Below are positions 24,501 through 47,062 of a stretch of 64,000 nt of DNA, piece after piece. The notes under the pieces are model-generated. The model was not told the DNA's origin, made no database searches, and saw nothing but the letters and a program-made list of their open reading frames with translations. Made by a program: the position numbers and the translations under genes. The stretch is from Hormiphora californensis (Eukaryota; Ctenophora; Tentaculata; Cydippida; Pleurobrachiidae), in NCBI GenBank assembly GCA_020137815.1, contig CM035351.1:2512909-2576908 (forward strand). Direction: 5' to 3'. Each line of letters starts with the position of its first letter. The first letter of the stretch is position 1.

Positions 24501-25361
24501 GAGAATATGAATCCCCGTCACCTTCTGCTGGTGAAACCAAAACCGAAGGGCAGTTGCGAGTGCGGTAGTCAGACAACAAGTGTAGAGATCGGCGGGTAGC
24601 TCGGGGTTTTGTGGAAGCGTTTCGTCTGCTCCACATGCCGCCAGATGCAGTGATTTTTCCTCGAACATTGGCTCCACATAATACCGATCCCGGGAATCCT
24701 TCCAAGCCTGTTTTTTGGCCCGTGCGACATTGTTGAAAGTGTTGACGATATGACCAGCATTGTCACAATCCCAAATGTAGATGGCCGGAGTTTGCACCTT
24801 TTCCATCAGACTACCCAGAGGTAGGACTGTGTAGTGTTTCACCTGACTGTTCAGCACCCATATTCCCTGGTTATTAGCGGCAGTCTCATGCGTACACGAC
24901 AGGGTTCCATGTCCGTTGTAGTAGAATATCATCCGGTTGTTGTTGATCTGCTTCCGAACTGAGTCACAGTGGCCGTAAACCTTACTCGGACTACAGTCCA
25001 TCTCCACCCGTATCGTACCCCTGTCCTTCTCGTACGACCTCACCGGTTTCTTGCTCGTCTGGGGGAAGAGGTCCGAGAATTGCCGTTTTAGGTTTTCCTT
25101 GATCGCCTCCTGGGCTTTCTTGTATTCCATCTTGGAGGGATCCACCCAGGTTTCAGTCAGTGCACACGGAGATATCTTTTGTTTCTCGGGTGGTGGCGGG
25201 TACTGCAACATGGCAATGATAACGAGGACAGCGCCCATGGATCGCGGCTGGTGCTCCAGCTCCTGGGTAATGGTCTCATGATTGCCCTGGATCTCATCCT
25301 TGTGTATCGGATCGTTAAACAGAACCCGTATCTTCTTTATTTCTGACTCATCCAGGTCCAT
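21588..25361 (-). CDS. Raptor (regulatory-associated protein of mTOR), intronless copy A
   Basis: A single uninterrupted frame of 1257 residues, slightly shorter than human Raptor (1335). In order: the Raptor N-terminal caspase-like (RNC) domain from about residue 40 to 300, with FYYNGHG (His about 151) and IWDCDNAG (Cys about 199) at the pseudo-dyad positions, then LPADLYTCCLTT. HEAT/armadillo-type helices follow, including the family signature ETRTAAVYALGTFL. A variable linker rich in Ser and charged residues precedes WD40 repeats from about residue 900 to the end. Raptor is the substrate-recruiting scaffold of mTORC1. All confident neighbours outside this pair have many introns, so the absence of introns suggests retroposition. 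It lies head-to-tail with copy B, 339 bp away. Confidence 0.92.
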   Translation of the reverse strand: MDLDESEIKKIRVLFNDPIHKDEIQGNHETITQELEHQPRSMGAVLVIIAMLQYPPPPEKQKISPCALTETWVDPSKMEYKKAQEAIKENLKRQFSDLFPQTSKKPVRSYEKDRGTIRVEMDCSPSKVYGHCDSVRKQINNNRMIFYYNGHGTLSCTHETAANNQGIWVLNSQVKHYTVLPLGSLMEKVQTPAIYIWDCDNAGHIVNTFNNVARAKKQAWKDSRDRYYVEPMFEEKSLHLAACGADETLPQNPELPADLYTCCLTTALATALRFWFHQQKVTGIHILDCIDYLDNIPGSLTTKSTMLGELEWILVAVHDTLAWQMDLGQTMFIKLFRNCRPVASCFRGHILADRIMRSYNVRPLSVPELPSMAQHPLWKSWDLALDSVMSELSFRKIRVTRPAPHRQISTFFFDQLTEFKVYLSQHQRNDKIDCRQLPVLFHMLMGSQYREECLSLIGKFLDRGPYAVQKFLDIGFLPYLRQMLKIPTGDYKYIMVLIWAKILATDRRMTTIDPILTDAAYRKFFINILNDSDMILQTRAMACFCLSILVRFSQKNSLLLGENLVNELNDCLEDMPLRSTKLQNCAVLCLAYLWDGNEKAMWTAVRANTIEGYVVKLIDHPNPETRTAAVYALGTFLNTRRSDSQHGETIEHKIAKDLLLASRDGCVHVRREAVVALSRYIQQYEPKFITVAASVAEDLATRMQKTSICEDDESCSSPSLFASRKISSSTKSLIAPPSRIIGNKFVDAWRTIKGLERDPDTEVRRLVSEVIKFIEKKMPRHTRRKTSETSYTDSSPDSNIQPIYQAYAHANPKRDVFGEGRVVEKDDDERPPIVSDQQTTQIIRTKFADWTDASFSQPLLVMRDEESDPNSEAFALNVLRDTKYSEKKGKARATLEKRAHEKLDAQVYGIKHNIRPHKVDFHPFEPLIYILDDSFCSLVEYDCKPRVQHRFACCEMRGTAKDSIMLNEHKRPFLCVINSDAEVYIWRNFESPEHCSLASTFKAYTEASRRGRVLLNYAEFSSNLLISGQIKRIVSWNLVRETRYSDIQTHSELPVTAFTTFDRPLGPEQESLLLAGFQDGVCRLYDLRTPSHNQVVQKFGDLPRSNKTSPVVSVHVRPNNDNKIIYTASYSGEMCFWDLRKTKSDVEEADYLNMPRYQTLGPDPPNTREVVSSMLRTVAFHNYAPVMACGSHDQGIKIWNTWGDKLNDIKFHEGFMGQKVGPSVSLQFHPFEYKLVSAGQDNCVTVYGKATDPVNKI

Positions 25362-25700
25362 CCACGTGCCTAGCAGGTGTCCATTTTATAACTCTACACG
25401 GGAAAGAGAGGGAGTTATTTGAAGGGTAAGAATACTCCTGTTATAAATCTGCAGCAGGGATAGGGAGGATAAGGGGGGAGGGTAAGGTATTTTGGGGGAG
25501 GGACATTTCACAGTTGGGAAAAGGCGATGAAGTGAAAACAGTGGATAAATCCAGGTATATGAGGGAAGAAAACGCAAGTTTTTTATATCAGTTAACAGTC
25601 TCACGGTTAAATACAAAATAAACATCATGTTGAAAAAGCATTCGTAAAATAAATTATTCTCCCTGCCCAGTCCCATGGATAAAAACGGATCAAAATGTTT
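25362..25700. other. Spacer between the two Raptor copies
   Basis: 339 bp between the end of copy B and the start of copy A, both on the minus strand. It is pyrimidine-rich on the minus strand. Any promoter of copy A must lie here or inside copy B. No minus-strand AATAAA is seen. Confidence 0.5.
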
Positions 25701-28700
25701 TTAAATCTTATTAACCGGATCGGTTGCCTTCCCGTAAACCGTAACACAGTTATCCTGGCCAGCGGAGACAAGCTTATACTCAAACGGATGGAACTGCAAT
25801 GACACGCTTGGCCCGACTTTCTGGCCCATGAAACCCTCGTGGAATTTGATATCGTTCAGTTTGTCTCCCCACGTGTTCCATATCTTGATCCCCTGATCGT
25901 GGGACCCACACGCCATGACCGGTGCATAATTGTGGAAGGCCACCGTCCTCATATTCCCACTGAACACCTGCAGATCCGACCGATGACAGAGTCCGGGGGG
26001 CCGGCGATTTTGTTTCGGGGCATACTCTGCTACTACATCCGTCTTTGATTGCCGCAAGTCCCACAACGATATATCCCCTGACTGGGACGCGACGTAGATA
26101 ATTCGATTGTCATTGTTAGGTTTGGTGTGGACTTTCACCACAGGGCACCCACTGGAACGACCGTGACCTCCGAACTTTTGGACAACTTGGTTGTGGGAGG
26201 GAGTCCGCAGGTCGAACAGCCGGCAGGTTCCATCCTGAAAACCGGAAACCAACAAGTCATCCTCGGTGGAGCTAGAAAATGAGGTGACTGGATGTTCCGT
26301 GTGAGTCTGGATGTCCGGACACCGGGTTTCTCGGACCAGATTCCAGCTAACAATTCTCTTTACCTGGCTAAAAATTAACAGAGTCGAGGAAAATTCGACG
26401 TAATGCATCAAAATCCCAACACGTCGGTTGACTTCGGAAGACGCCTTAAAGGTAGAAGCCAGAGAGCAACGGTGAGGATTTTCAAAATTTCTCCAAATAT
26501 AAACTTCCGCATCACTGTTGATAACACAGAGGAAGGGGCGCTTGAGTTCGTTCAGCAAGATGACATCCTTGGTAGACCCCCTTCCGAGAGAGCACTTGAA
26601 GCGATGATATTGTTTTGGTTTCGGTTCGTACTCAACCAGATTACAGTGTCGATCATCAACAATATAAATCATAGGGGCATACGGGTGAAAACCAACACGG
26701 TGAGGTTTGCAGTCATGTTTTATACCAAATATCTGGGCATCAAGACGCTCATGAGCTCGCTTTTGAAGGTTGGCCATAGCTTTGCGACTGTTCTCAGAGT
26801 GCCTTTTTTCGGTTTGAAACTCAAGAAAATGCTTCTCCTCTTCCGCCGGATCAGCTAGTTGGGGTTTGGAGAAGGCAGCGTCCGACCACTCGATAAACTC
26901 GGTACTGACAATCTGCTCAACGAATTTACTGTCACCGTGACTTGGTGGCCTTTCATCCTCATTCACTTTATCCTTCGGATTGAAGTCAGAGTAAATAATG
27001 TTCAACGGCTCACTCCCCTCTCGCATGGAGTTAATCGTTGACTCCGTTGAGTTTGATCGGGTGGAATTGCGGCGGCGTTGGGCTTCCCCTTCAATGTGTC
27101 CCGTTACCCTTCCAGCTAAGCACTGAACCGACGGATCGGGGTCGGCCTCCAGCATCTCTAAACACCTCCAAACATCCATAAACTTGTTGGCAGTCTTCAA
27201 AGATTTAGTTTGCTGTTTCCGGATCCCATTTGTGCTGTGATTCTCATCACCGCCGTCCTCCTTCGCAGAATTCTGGGCTATCACAACGAACTTGTGCTGG
27301 TACTGAAGAACGTACCGAGACAGAGCGACCACGGCTTCTTTCCGAACATGCACACAGCCATCCCGACTAGCCAGCAAGAGATCCTTGGCAATCTTGTGTT
27401 CCATACTCTCCCCATGCTGACTCTCGGATCTCTGGGTGCTGAGGAAAGTTCCCAGGGCATACACAGCGGCTGTCCGGGTCTCTGGGTTGGGATGTTCCAG
27501 GAGCTTTACAACATAGTTTTCCATGGTGTTTGCTCTAGCTGCCATACCTACCGCCTGTTCATTGTTCTCCCACAGATGAGCAAGGCAGAGCACCGCACAG
27601 TTCTGGAGCTTGATTGTTCCGGGGTCATGGCTGTTACCCGAATTGTGAAGCTCCTCAAGACAATCATCCAGTTCCCGAATGAGGTGGTCATTCAGGAGTT
27701 GCTCTTGGTTCCGGGCCGAGAATCGCACTAGGACCGACAAACAAAAACATGACAAGGCCCGTGTGTCCAGACCCATGTGTGGGTCGTTCATGGTACGGAG
27801 GAAAAACTGCCTGTTCTCGGGATGTCTTATGAGCATTTCAATGGTAGCAGTCCGCCGATCGACCGCAAGGACCTTGGCACTGATCAGGGCGAGAAGGTTG
27901 TTGAAGCCCCGCTGAGGAGTGGTCATCAGATAGACAATTCCCGGGAGAATCCCGACATTCAGTAACTTTTCCACGATCAGGGGACTCCGGTCTAACAAGC
28001 TGCTGATAATTCTCAGCGCCTCCCCCTGAAACTGATAACCAAGCAGCATGTGTAGGAGAATAGGAAACTTGGTACAGTCAACTCTGTCTCTCTGCTGCTC
28101 CAAAGCCACTTTAAACTCCGCCAGTTGGTCGAAAAAGAATGTACTGATCTGACGATGGAGGGCGGGAAAAGACATTCGAATCTTCCTGGAGGATAACTCC
28201 GTCATAACGCTATCTAGAGCCAAATCCCACGACTTCCACAGGGGATGCTGAGCCATGGAGGGTAGCTCCGGTACACTAAGAGGACGAACGTTGTACGACC
28301 TCATTATTCTATCTGCTAGAATATGCCCACGAAAACAGCTCGCCACGGGCTTACAGCTCCGAAATAGCCGATAAAACTCATGTACAGATAGGGGCATCTG
28401 CCACGCTAATGTATCCAGTACTGCCACCAGTATCCACTCCAGTTCTCCTTTCATAGTTTTCTTGTCGTTCAATTCCCCTGGAATTTGGTCCATGTATTCA
28501 ATACAATCGACGATATGGAATCCAGTAACTTTCTGCTGATGAAACCAATAAGTGAGGGCCGTTCTGAGGGTGGTGGTGAGACAACAAGTATAGAGATCAG
28601 CGGGTAATTCAGGGTTCTGGGGCAATGTTTCGTCTGCTCCACACGCCGCCAAATGCATTGAATGCTCTTCAAACATTGGCTCCGCGTAATATCCATCACA

Positions 28701-29348
28701 TGAAGTCTTTTTAGCTCTCGCCAAATGCGCAAATGAGTTAACAATATGACCAGCATAGTCACAATCCCAAATGTACAGGGCAGGTGTTTTGACGTGCTCC
28801 ATAAGTTGGCTAAGGGGTATGGGATCATAAACCATGACCTCCTTTTTGACCACCCACAAATACTGTTCCCCGTCAACCCCGACATGTGATCGGCACGATG
28901 CAGCACCATGCCCGTTGTAATAAAACATCATCATGTCTTTGCCCACGTTCCGCCGTACAGTATCACATGTCTTGTAAACTGTCTGTGGGTCACAATCAAC
29001 CAATATCCTTAGCATTCTCTGATCTTTTTTATACATGCGGTTATTTCTTTTGTTTGCAAGTAAAGTATAAAACTGTTGCTTCAGGTTCTCCCGTATTTTG
29101 CTCTCCGCTTTTCGAACCTCATATTTGGTTGGGTCTAGCCAAGTTTCCGTGACCGCACATTGTGATAGTTTCTTTTTCTCTGGAGGAGGTATACCCAGCA
29201 GTAGGATCTCAATAATTAGGCCGCCCGTCATTTTTGGAATGGACTCCACATCCTCGGTGAGGAGAGGACAACCGGTTATATCCTCCCGGTTGATCGCCTT
29301 ATCAAATAACTCGGCGGTCTTGCAATCCCCATTAAAAACCTTTTCCAT
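25701..29348 (-). CDS. Raptor (regulatory-associated protein of mTOR), intronless copy B
   Basis: A single frame of 1215 residues, with the same order as copy A: RNC domain (MMFYYNGHG, His about 147; YIWDCDYAG, Cys about 196), a HEAT-like middle with ETRTAAVYALGTFL, a charged linker, and a WD40 C-terminus ending in the same residues as copy A. Most of the protein has diverged from copy A. Two stretches are essentially identical even at DNA level (the last roughly 80 codons, and about 48 codons around DRIMRSYNVRPLSVPELP). The start at 29348 is the first ATG of the open frame, and an internal Met-Thr-Gly is also near the domain start. The two copies could serve different mTORC1 pools, or one could be redundant. 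Which of them, if either, is the main Raptor of this animal cannot be told here. Confidence 0.92.
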   Translation of the reverse strand: MEKVFNGDCKTAELFDKAINREDITGCPLLTEDVESIPKMTGGLIIEILLLGIPPPEKKKLSQCAVTETWLDPTKYEVRKAESKIRENLKQQFYTLLANKRNNRMYKKDQRMLRILVDCDPQTVYKTCDTVRRNVGKDMMMFYYNGHGAASCRSHVGVDGEQYLWVVKKEVMVYDPIPLSQLMEHVKTPALYIWDCDYAGHIVNSFAHLARAKKTSCDGYYAEPMFEEHSMHLAACGADETLPQNPELPADLYTCCLTTTLRTALTYWFHQQKVTGFHIVDCIEYMDQIPGELNDKKTMKGELEWILVAVLDTLAWQMPLSVHEFYRLFRSCKPVASCFRGHILADRIMRSYNVRPLSVPELPSMAQHPLWKSWDLALDSVMTELSSRKIRMSFPALHRQISTFFFDQLAEFKVALEQQRDRVDCTKFPILLHMLLGYQFQGEALRIISSLLDRSPLIVEKLLNVGILPGIVYLMTTPQRGFNNLLALISAKVLAVDRRTATIEMLIRHPENRQFFLRTMNDPHMGLDTRALSCFCLSVLVRFSARNQEQLLNDHLIRELDDCLEELHNSGNSHDPGTIKLQNCAVLCLAHLWENNEQAVGMAARANTMENYVVKLLEHPNPETRTAAVYALGTFLSTQRSESQHGESMEHKIAKDLLLASRDGCVHVRKEAVVALSRYVLQYQHKFVVIAQNSAKEDGGDENHSTNGIRKQQTKSLKTANKFMDVWRCLEMLEADPDPSVQCLAGRVTGHIEGEAQRRRNSTRSNSTESTINSMREGSEPLNIIYSDFNPKDKVNEDERPPSHGDSKFVEQIVSTEFIEWSDAAFSKPQLADPAEEEKHFLEFQTEKRHSENSRKAMANLQKRAHERLDAQIFGIKHDCKPHRVGFHPYAPMIYIVDDRHCNLVEYEPKPKQYHRFKCSLGRGSTKDVILLNELKRPFLCVINSDAEVYIWRNFENPHRCSLASTFKASSEVNRRVGILMHYVEFSSTLLIFSQVKRIVSWNLVRETRCPDIQTHTEHPVTSFSSSTEDDLLVSGFQDGTCRLFDLRTPSHNQVVQKFGGHGRSSGCPVVKVHTKPNNDNRIIYVASQSGDISLWDLRQSKTDVVAEYAPKQNRRPPGLCHRSDLQVFSGNMRTVAFHNYAPVMACGSHDQGIKIWNTWGDKLNDIKFHEGFMGQKVGPSVSLQFHPFEYKLVSAGQDNCVTVYGKATDPVNKI

Positions 29349-29759
29349 GTTTCATGGCTCCTAAAAATAAGGAGTGACAGGAATTGAGGGGTATAGGTAG
29401 AGAATAATGGAGGGCTCGTGGAGTGTGGTTGGCCGACCGCCAACAAAAAGTCAGAAGACAAACACAAAATATTTGCTTGGCCTACGCTGCAGCAGTAGCC
29501 GTCAAAAACACACGCACTAGGGGACTGCAGAGCTTGCCAAAGCGAAACAGCAAACCGACAGCGCATGCCGTTACGATCTGGGTGGTTGGTGGTCTGTTTA
29601 AAGGCGCACGCTGCCAAAAAACTAAATCATCACAAAATACTTATTATTCCGCCTTGTAGCCTTTATTGCTAGAAGACCACTTAAATATACTAAATCACAC
29701 ACAGGCAAAACTTTCTAAAGCGATGGAGCCTACTCTGAAATTATCTGGTAGGAAATGTC

Positions 29760-29826
29760 AATGCCTAACCCCAACCCAAACCCCAACCCTCCTCCTACTT
29801 TAGCCCTAACCCTAAAAAACCCCAAG
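29760..29826. repeat. Telomere-like CCCTAA/CCCAA-rich run
   Basis: Degenerate repeats including CCTAACCCCAACCC and CCCTAACCCTAA, similar to the complement of TTAGGG. It is interstitial and short. Confidence 0.5.
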
Positions 29827-29878
29827 TGCTGACAGATTTTATCTCCGACCTGCCAAAAAAATTTTTTTTTGAAAATTC

Positions 29879-30026
29879 ACTAACCCCAACACCGATTGGC
29901 ATCACTTTCCAACAGCCGAAGAGAAGCTGCCGAAGAGAGAAAGGGGGTAACCATATGAAGAGTTAATCGCGATGAGTCTCATTCACATTGGGTTCGATCA
30001 TTTGCCCCCGGTGTTGGGGTTAGTAA
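29879..30026. mobile_element. Small inverted-repeat element
   Basis: ACTAACCCCAACACCG at the left faces CGGTGTTGGGGTTAGT at the right, about 148 bp in all. The element does not code. Its target duplication is unclear. Confidence 0.5.
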
Positions 30027-30089
30027 TAAATAAATCTTAAAATCACTCAAATATTACTATACATAAATAAATAAAATCTCACACATGTT

Positions 30090-30356
30090 TCAAATATTGA
30101 AGTCCATGTTTTCCAATCCTGTTGGGGCGTACTTTGTACGGCATCCTCTCAGCGACCTCAGGGTGGCTACCAGTAGGCAGAATCTGAGCCGCCTTCTGAT
30201 TGCCGCCAAAGCCTCACTGTAGATTTCTCCGTGTTTGTTTTCAATAAGTTTGGCTGTCTTCTTAATCGCTTTGTCCATTTCAGGGCCAACACCACCTGTT
30301 GTGGTAAACACTAGTGGAGAAAAGGTCCCGCCCTCGACAATCTGGACTCGTCTCAT
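30090..30356 (-). pseudogene. Retroelement reverse-transcriptase C-terminal tail fragment
   Basis: The frame contains VEGGTFSPLVFTTTGGVGPE, then a helix-rich segment with AIRRRLRFCLLVATLRSLRGCR. From memory, this pattern (a GTFxPLVFxxTGGxG motif followed by a basic helical segment and RG) occurs at the extreme C-terminus of many invertebrate retroelement polymerases. No polymerase core lies upstream on the minus strand, so this is a fragment. The family assignment is recollection and needs a search. Confidence 0.5.
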
Positions 30357-30389
30357 GCCAAAAAAATTGCCGAAAACGAAGTTTATACT

Positions 30390-30535
30390 CCATTTTTTTT
30401 TTCAACTGTTCACCCCCCAAAGTCGTGCGCGGAATTGTTTTGCGCGTCTATCACATGTTAACGTGTAGCGCGCGCCACGAAAATTCTAAATTTCACTGAA
30501 ATTTCAATTTTGGGTGAACAGTTGAAAAAAAATGG
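30390..30535. mobile_element. MITE, family shared with the element at 57019
   Basis: Inverted ends CCATTTTTTTTTTCAACTG and CAGTTGAAAAAAAATGG (continuing TTCACCC / GGGTGAA inward) surround a core containing GTGCGCGGAATTG and CACATGTTAACGTGT. The core closely matches the 57019–57169 element although the tips differ. Confidence 0.75.
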
Positions 30536-31175
30536 ACTTTTTAAAAGTTTCATGAAATTTCATCTTTTTTATTATTATTATTATTTACCTTGGCTTATTC
30601 TGCGCCGCGCGGCCCGAAGTGGATTGCGCGCGGCGTTAATTTTGGTTTTGCGCGCGAGAATTGCAAGAATGGCGCGCAGCTCCCGTTCGATAAATTTACC
30701 TCCGCAAACAATCGTGGTGTGATGTCATCGTGCAGACCTCGTTCCAAACTGAGGTGGGGTGGATCTAGATTTATCAAAACATCTTTTTAGTTTTTTCAGA
30801 AGTTCGTTGTCAAGCGATTCTTAACTATTTGCTTGTTATTCTTCAGATGCATTTCACATATGTCAGTTGTCGCTATACATTTGCCGATTACCGATAATTG
30901 CGGTTAACTACCAGTAGGCAGTAATAGTAATACGATAATACCTCTCGTACGCGTTCTCTTGAGACGGCGTGTACCGCCATGCGCTACAACCGCACTTGCT
31001 TTTCTCAGGGCGTTTTAAAAAATCTGCATGCGACATTGCCATGCTCACTATGAGAGATCTAACACGCTTTTATTCTATAGGTAGTTGATGGGGTGTGGAT
31101 TCTTAGATAGTAGTTTGTAGACTAAATCTGTTCTGTGAGAACCAGAGAGTGTAATTGAGAGTGATAGTGAGAGAG
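30536..31175. other. Intergenic and presumed Musashi promoter
   Basis: No gene seen. The stretch contains GCGCGC-rich sequence (30600–30680) and the presumed 5' region of the Musashi gene. No TATA box was identified with confidence. Confidence 0.4.
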
Positions 31176-44191
<13,016 letters not shown>

Positions 44192-44301
44192 AGAAGAAAG
44201 AAGAAGTAGTGAAGACGAAGTAGCTGCGGGAGGGAGAAAGAAGTGAGAGATGAAGAGCAGAAATTTAAACGGAATATGTTCAGGATGATACATCCCTCCC
44301 G

Positions 44302-44307
44302 AATAAA
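44302..44307 (+). terminator. Candidate Musashi polyadenylation signal AATAAA
   Basis: AATAAA lies 110 bp after the Musashi stop codon. Further candidates at 45770 and 46317 would give a much longer 3' UTR. Confidence 0.45.
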
Positions 44308-46470
44308 ACCCCCAACTGATATATGTAGCCCATTGCCCAAGATCCTTGGTTATCGAAATGTGTGGAATGAGCTCAGCTCAATGTTCACATTTGTCGAAAA
44401 GCTTGTTAATGAGTTGTTTTGTCCCCCACCCCCTTTATAATTAACAAGTTGGTTGTGTATTTGTATGAAGTGTGTGTTTTGTGTTGATTAGAAAAACGTG
44501 TTTCGTGTGCTGGTTCTATGTAGACAGATACTTAGATTTTGTGAAAAAAAGAGATTTAGACAATGTTTTTTGAGTGTGTGTTTTGCTAAAACCTGTTTCT
44601 GAATAACTTAGCAACAAATAATAGTAAGTTATAATAGAACGAGAGAGAGAAAGCACCACTGATTTAAGATATGTAAGAAAGAGAACCTTTTCAGAGAGCT
44701 TTGATGATTAATGATGAATTGATGAAATGATGTTGAACCCCGCTATATAAGTTATACATGGTATATATACATGGTATATAATAATGTATATACATTATAC
44801 AATTTGGATGTGTATCTAACTCTCTGTTTTCGGAAGCTAACAGCAGATATCACTGTGTGTCTTCTGTTAAGAACAGAGTAGCATGTTTGCCCCCATATTT
44901 ATTGTTTTTGCCGCGGCTGTTAATTAGTGCCACACCGCTATTGAATTAAGTTCCCTAATATATATTTGGTGCATTATGATACCCCCTGTTCCCCCTGTTC
45001 TGAAGTAGATATTTGAATACATTGTGCTTCTGACACAGAGATATTCAAAGCGTTTATTTGGGCTGTCTAGTAAGTTATTTAGCCCATCATTGTCCCGCTG
45101 CAAGGACTCCCTGCTATGTTAAAATGTCCCATTACTACTGCTACAACATGCATTGAGTGACACGTCTATCAAATTTATGCCGGGTGAAGCTTGACAGCTA
45201 ACAACTAGAAGTATACAAGGTTTGGTTCAGGGAAGCCTGCTGTGCGACCCTGTGTCAATACCCGGATAGTTTGCCCCCGTAATTTAGTAACACAATTGCT
45301 ATACGAATATAATGTGTCCTTAAATGTGCGTCTATTTTTTCGTTGTATTTGGTTAAGTTTTTATAAGTTTTTATCGCCAGGCAGATCTAGCGACACACAA
45401 TCAGTCTAGTGATATTTTGGTATAGTGCAAGCCGTGCCTCCAGATCGCCCTAGTGTTGGTGACCCCATATTAGCCAACATTGGTGTATATCGGGGTCCCA
45501 CCGCAGCTGTATGGCGGCGCCATACCCCATTTGATTCTCAGATGGGGTCGGCGGCGCCAGACAGCACGGCGCAGGGGGTTCTGGATCATGACTTGTAGTT
45601 CTGTACAGTGAGATATTGAGAGAAATATAACTTGAAATTAATAAGGCCATCTTTACACTTCCTTAGAAAGAAATATTTTCGCGTTTTAAAAGTGTTTGTG
45701 TGTTGGTATGAGTGATTGTGGGTATTATTATATGTGAATTCTTGAAGAAGTGTGCCGTGTCTATTGAAAAATAAAAAGAGAAAAATAGAATACAGATATA
45801 ATAGCTTGGTATTAGAGGTAGACGTAGCCGAAAAGTATATTATATATGATCGATGATTTATGGCACAATTTCCCCCTAAAAAGTGCGATACCCCGCGGTA
45901 TCAGATCACACGTGTATCAAGCACGTGTTTTGTGAGCCTGCCACCTCGAAATTCCCAACCCGGGTCTCTGTATATACACAGACATCATGATACATACTGA
46001 TAGATGTATAGATCATGAAATTTGATCTCGTTTCTAGCCGTGCATCATAACCCAAAAGAGGTCAAAAACACATGATATTCCGTATGCTCCCATGTCCCTG
46101 CAACACGCACGTGCTTATTTGTGAGATTCGGTAATTTGTACAGTGTGTTACTATTTCATTTCGGATACTTAGTAGTGAGATTGAGAGAGTCAGAGAGAGA
46201 GAGAGATGGAGTCAGAGTAAGAGATATTAAACTTAAAAAGATGTCCTAGGTTTTTGGTCTGAATCTGGCCCTTTCACCTTTGAGAATTTAAGATTTATGA
46301 AAAATGCCACGTGTATAATAAAAGGGAACTCCGATGGGTGGATCCCCAACACGTGATATGTTAACACTTGTTAACATCTTATATTAACACAGTTTGATGT
46401 TTTTCACACATGTGTGAGATCGAGATGATGATGATGTTGAGAAGACCTCATTGATACCGATTAACTGATG
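44308..46470. other. Musashi 3' UTR or intergenic, no further gene seen
   Basis: AT-rich, with TATACATGGTATATA-type palindromes at 44750–44810 and a GC-rich inverted motif near 45510–45560 (GGCGGCGCC on both sides). There are no coding frames of interest. Confidence 0.5.
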
Positions 46471-46507
46471 TTTATTACTGAAGTCTGAAAACACCGCCTT
46501 TTTTATT
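46471..46507 (-). terminator. Candidate NRBP polyadenylation signals
   Basis: TTTATT occurs at 46471–46476 and 46502–46507 on the plus strand, which is AATAAA on the minus strand. It lies about 560 bp beyond the NRBP stop. Confidence 0.35.
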
Positions 46508-47062
46508 TGTACCCAATATTAAACAGTGACCGCTTGACACGCAGACATGGTTTTGGGGAATGGCCGGACCGGGGGATGCGCGACTTGTGGTACATAGTAC
46601 ATACTGACGTGCTACACTGTCCCTCTGAGCAGCCGCTGTGGTAAATAGTTACTGTTAGCTGTCGCTGACAGGGACAGTGTACTACTCACAGCATTCTAAA
46701 CGTGTGTAGCTGTAGCCTACATCACGCTGACTTTCTCTCTCGTAAGAGGAGTGGTCAGGTACTGGTACTTCAGAATGAATAATTCAACAACAAGCCAGAA
46801 GTCCTGGGTGTCCAAACCGTCACTGTTTATGAAAGAAAAGTAGAGCCGGAATTTTTGTAAACATTTACAGCAGAAAGATTTATAAAATTAAATTTCGTGG
46901 CCTCAATCCATCGAAACATAAAATGAGTAAAATATGAGTCCGTCATTATATCACACATTAGCACACATTACTTGTGTTTAACACAATTAATAATTGTCCC
47001 CTCATTCCCCAGCTGTCACATCTTGAGTATATAATGAGGTCTCCTAGGTAGTAATGACACGA

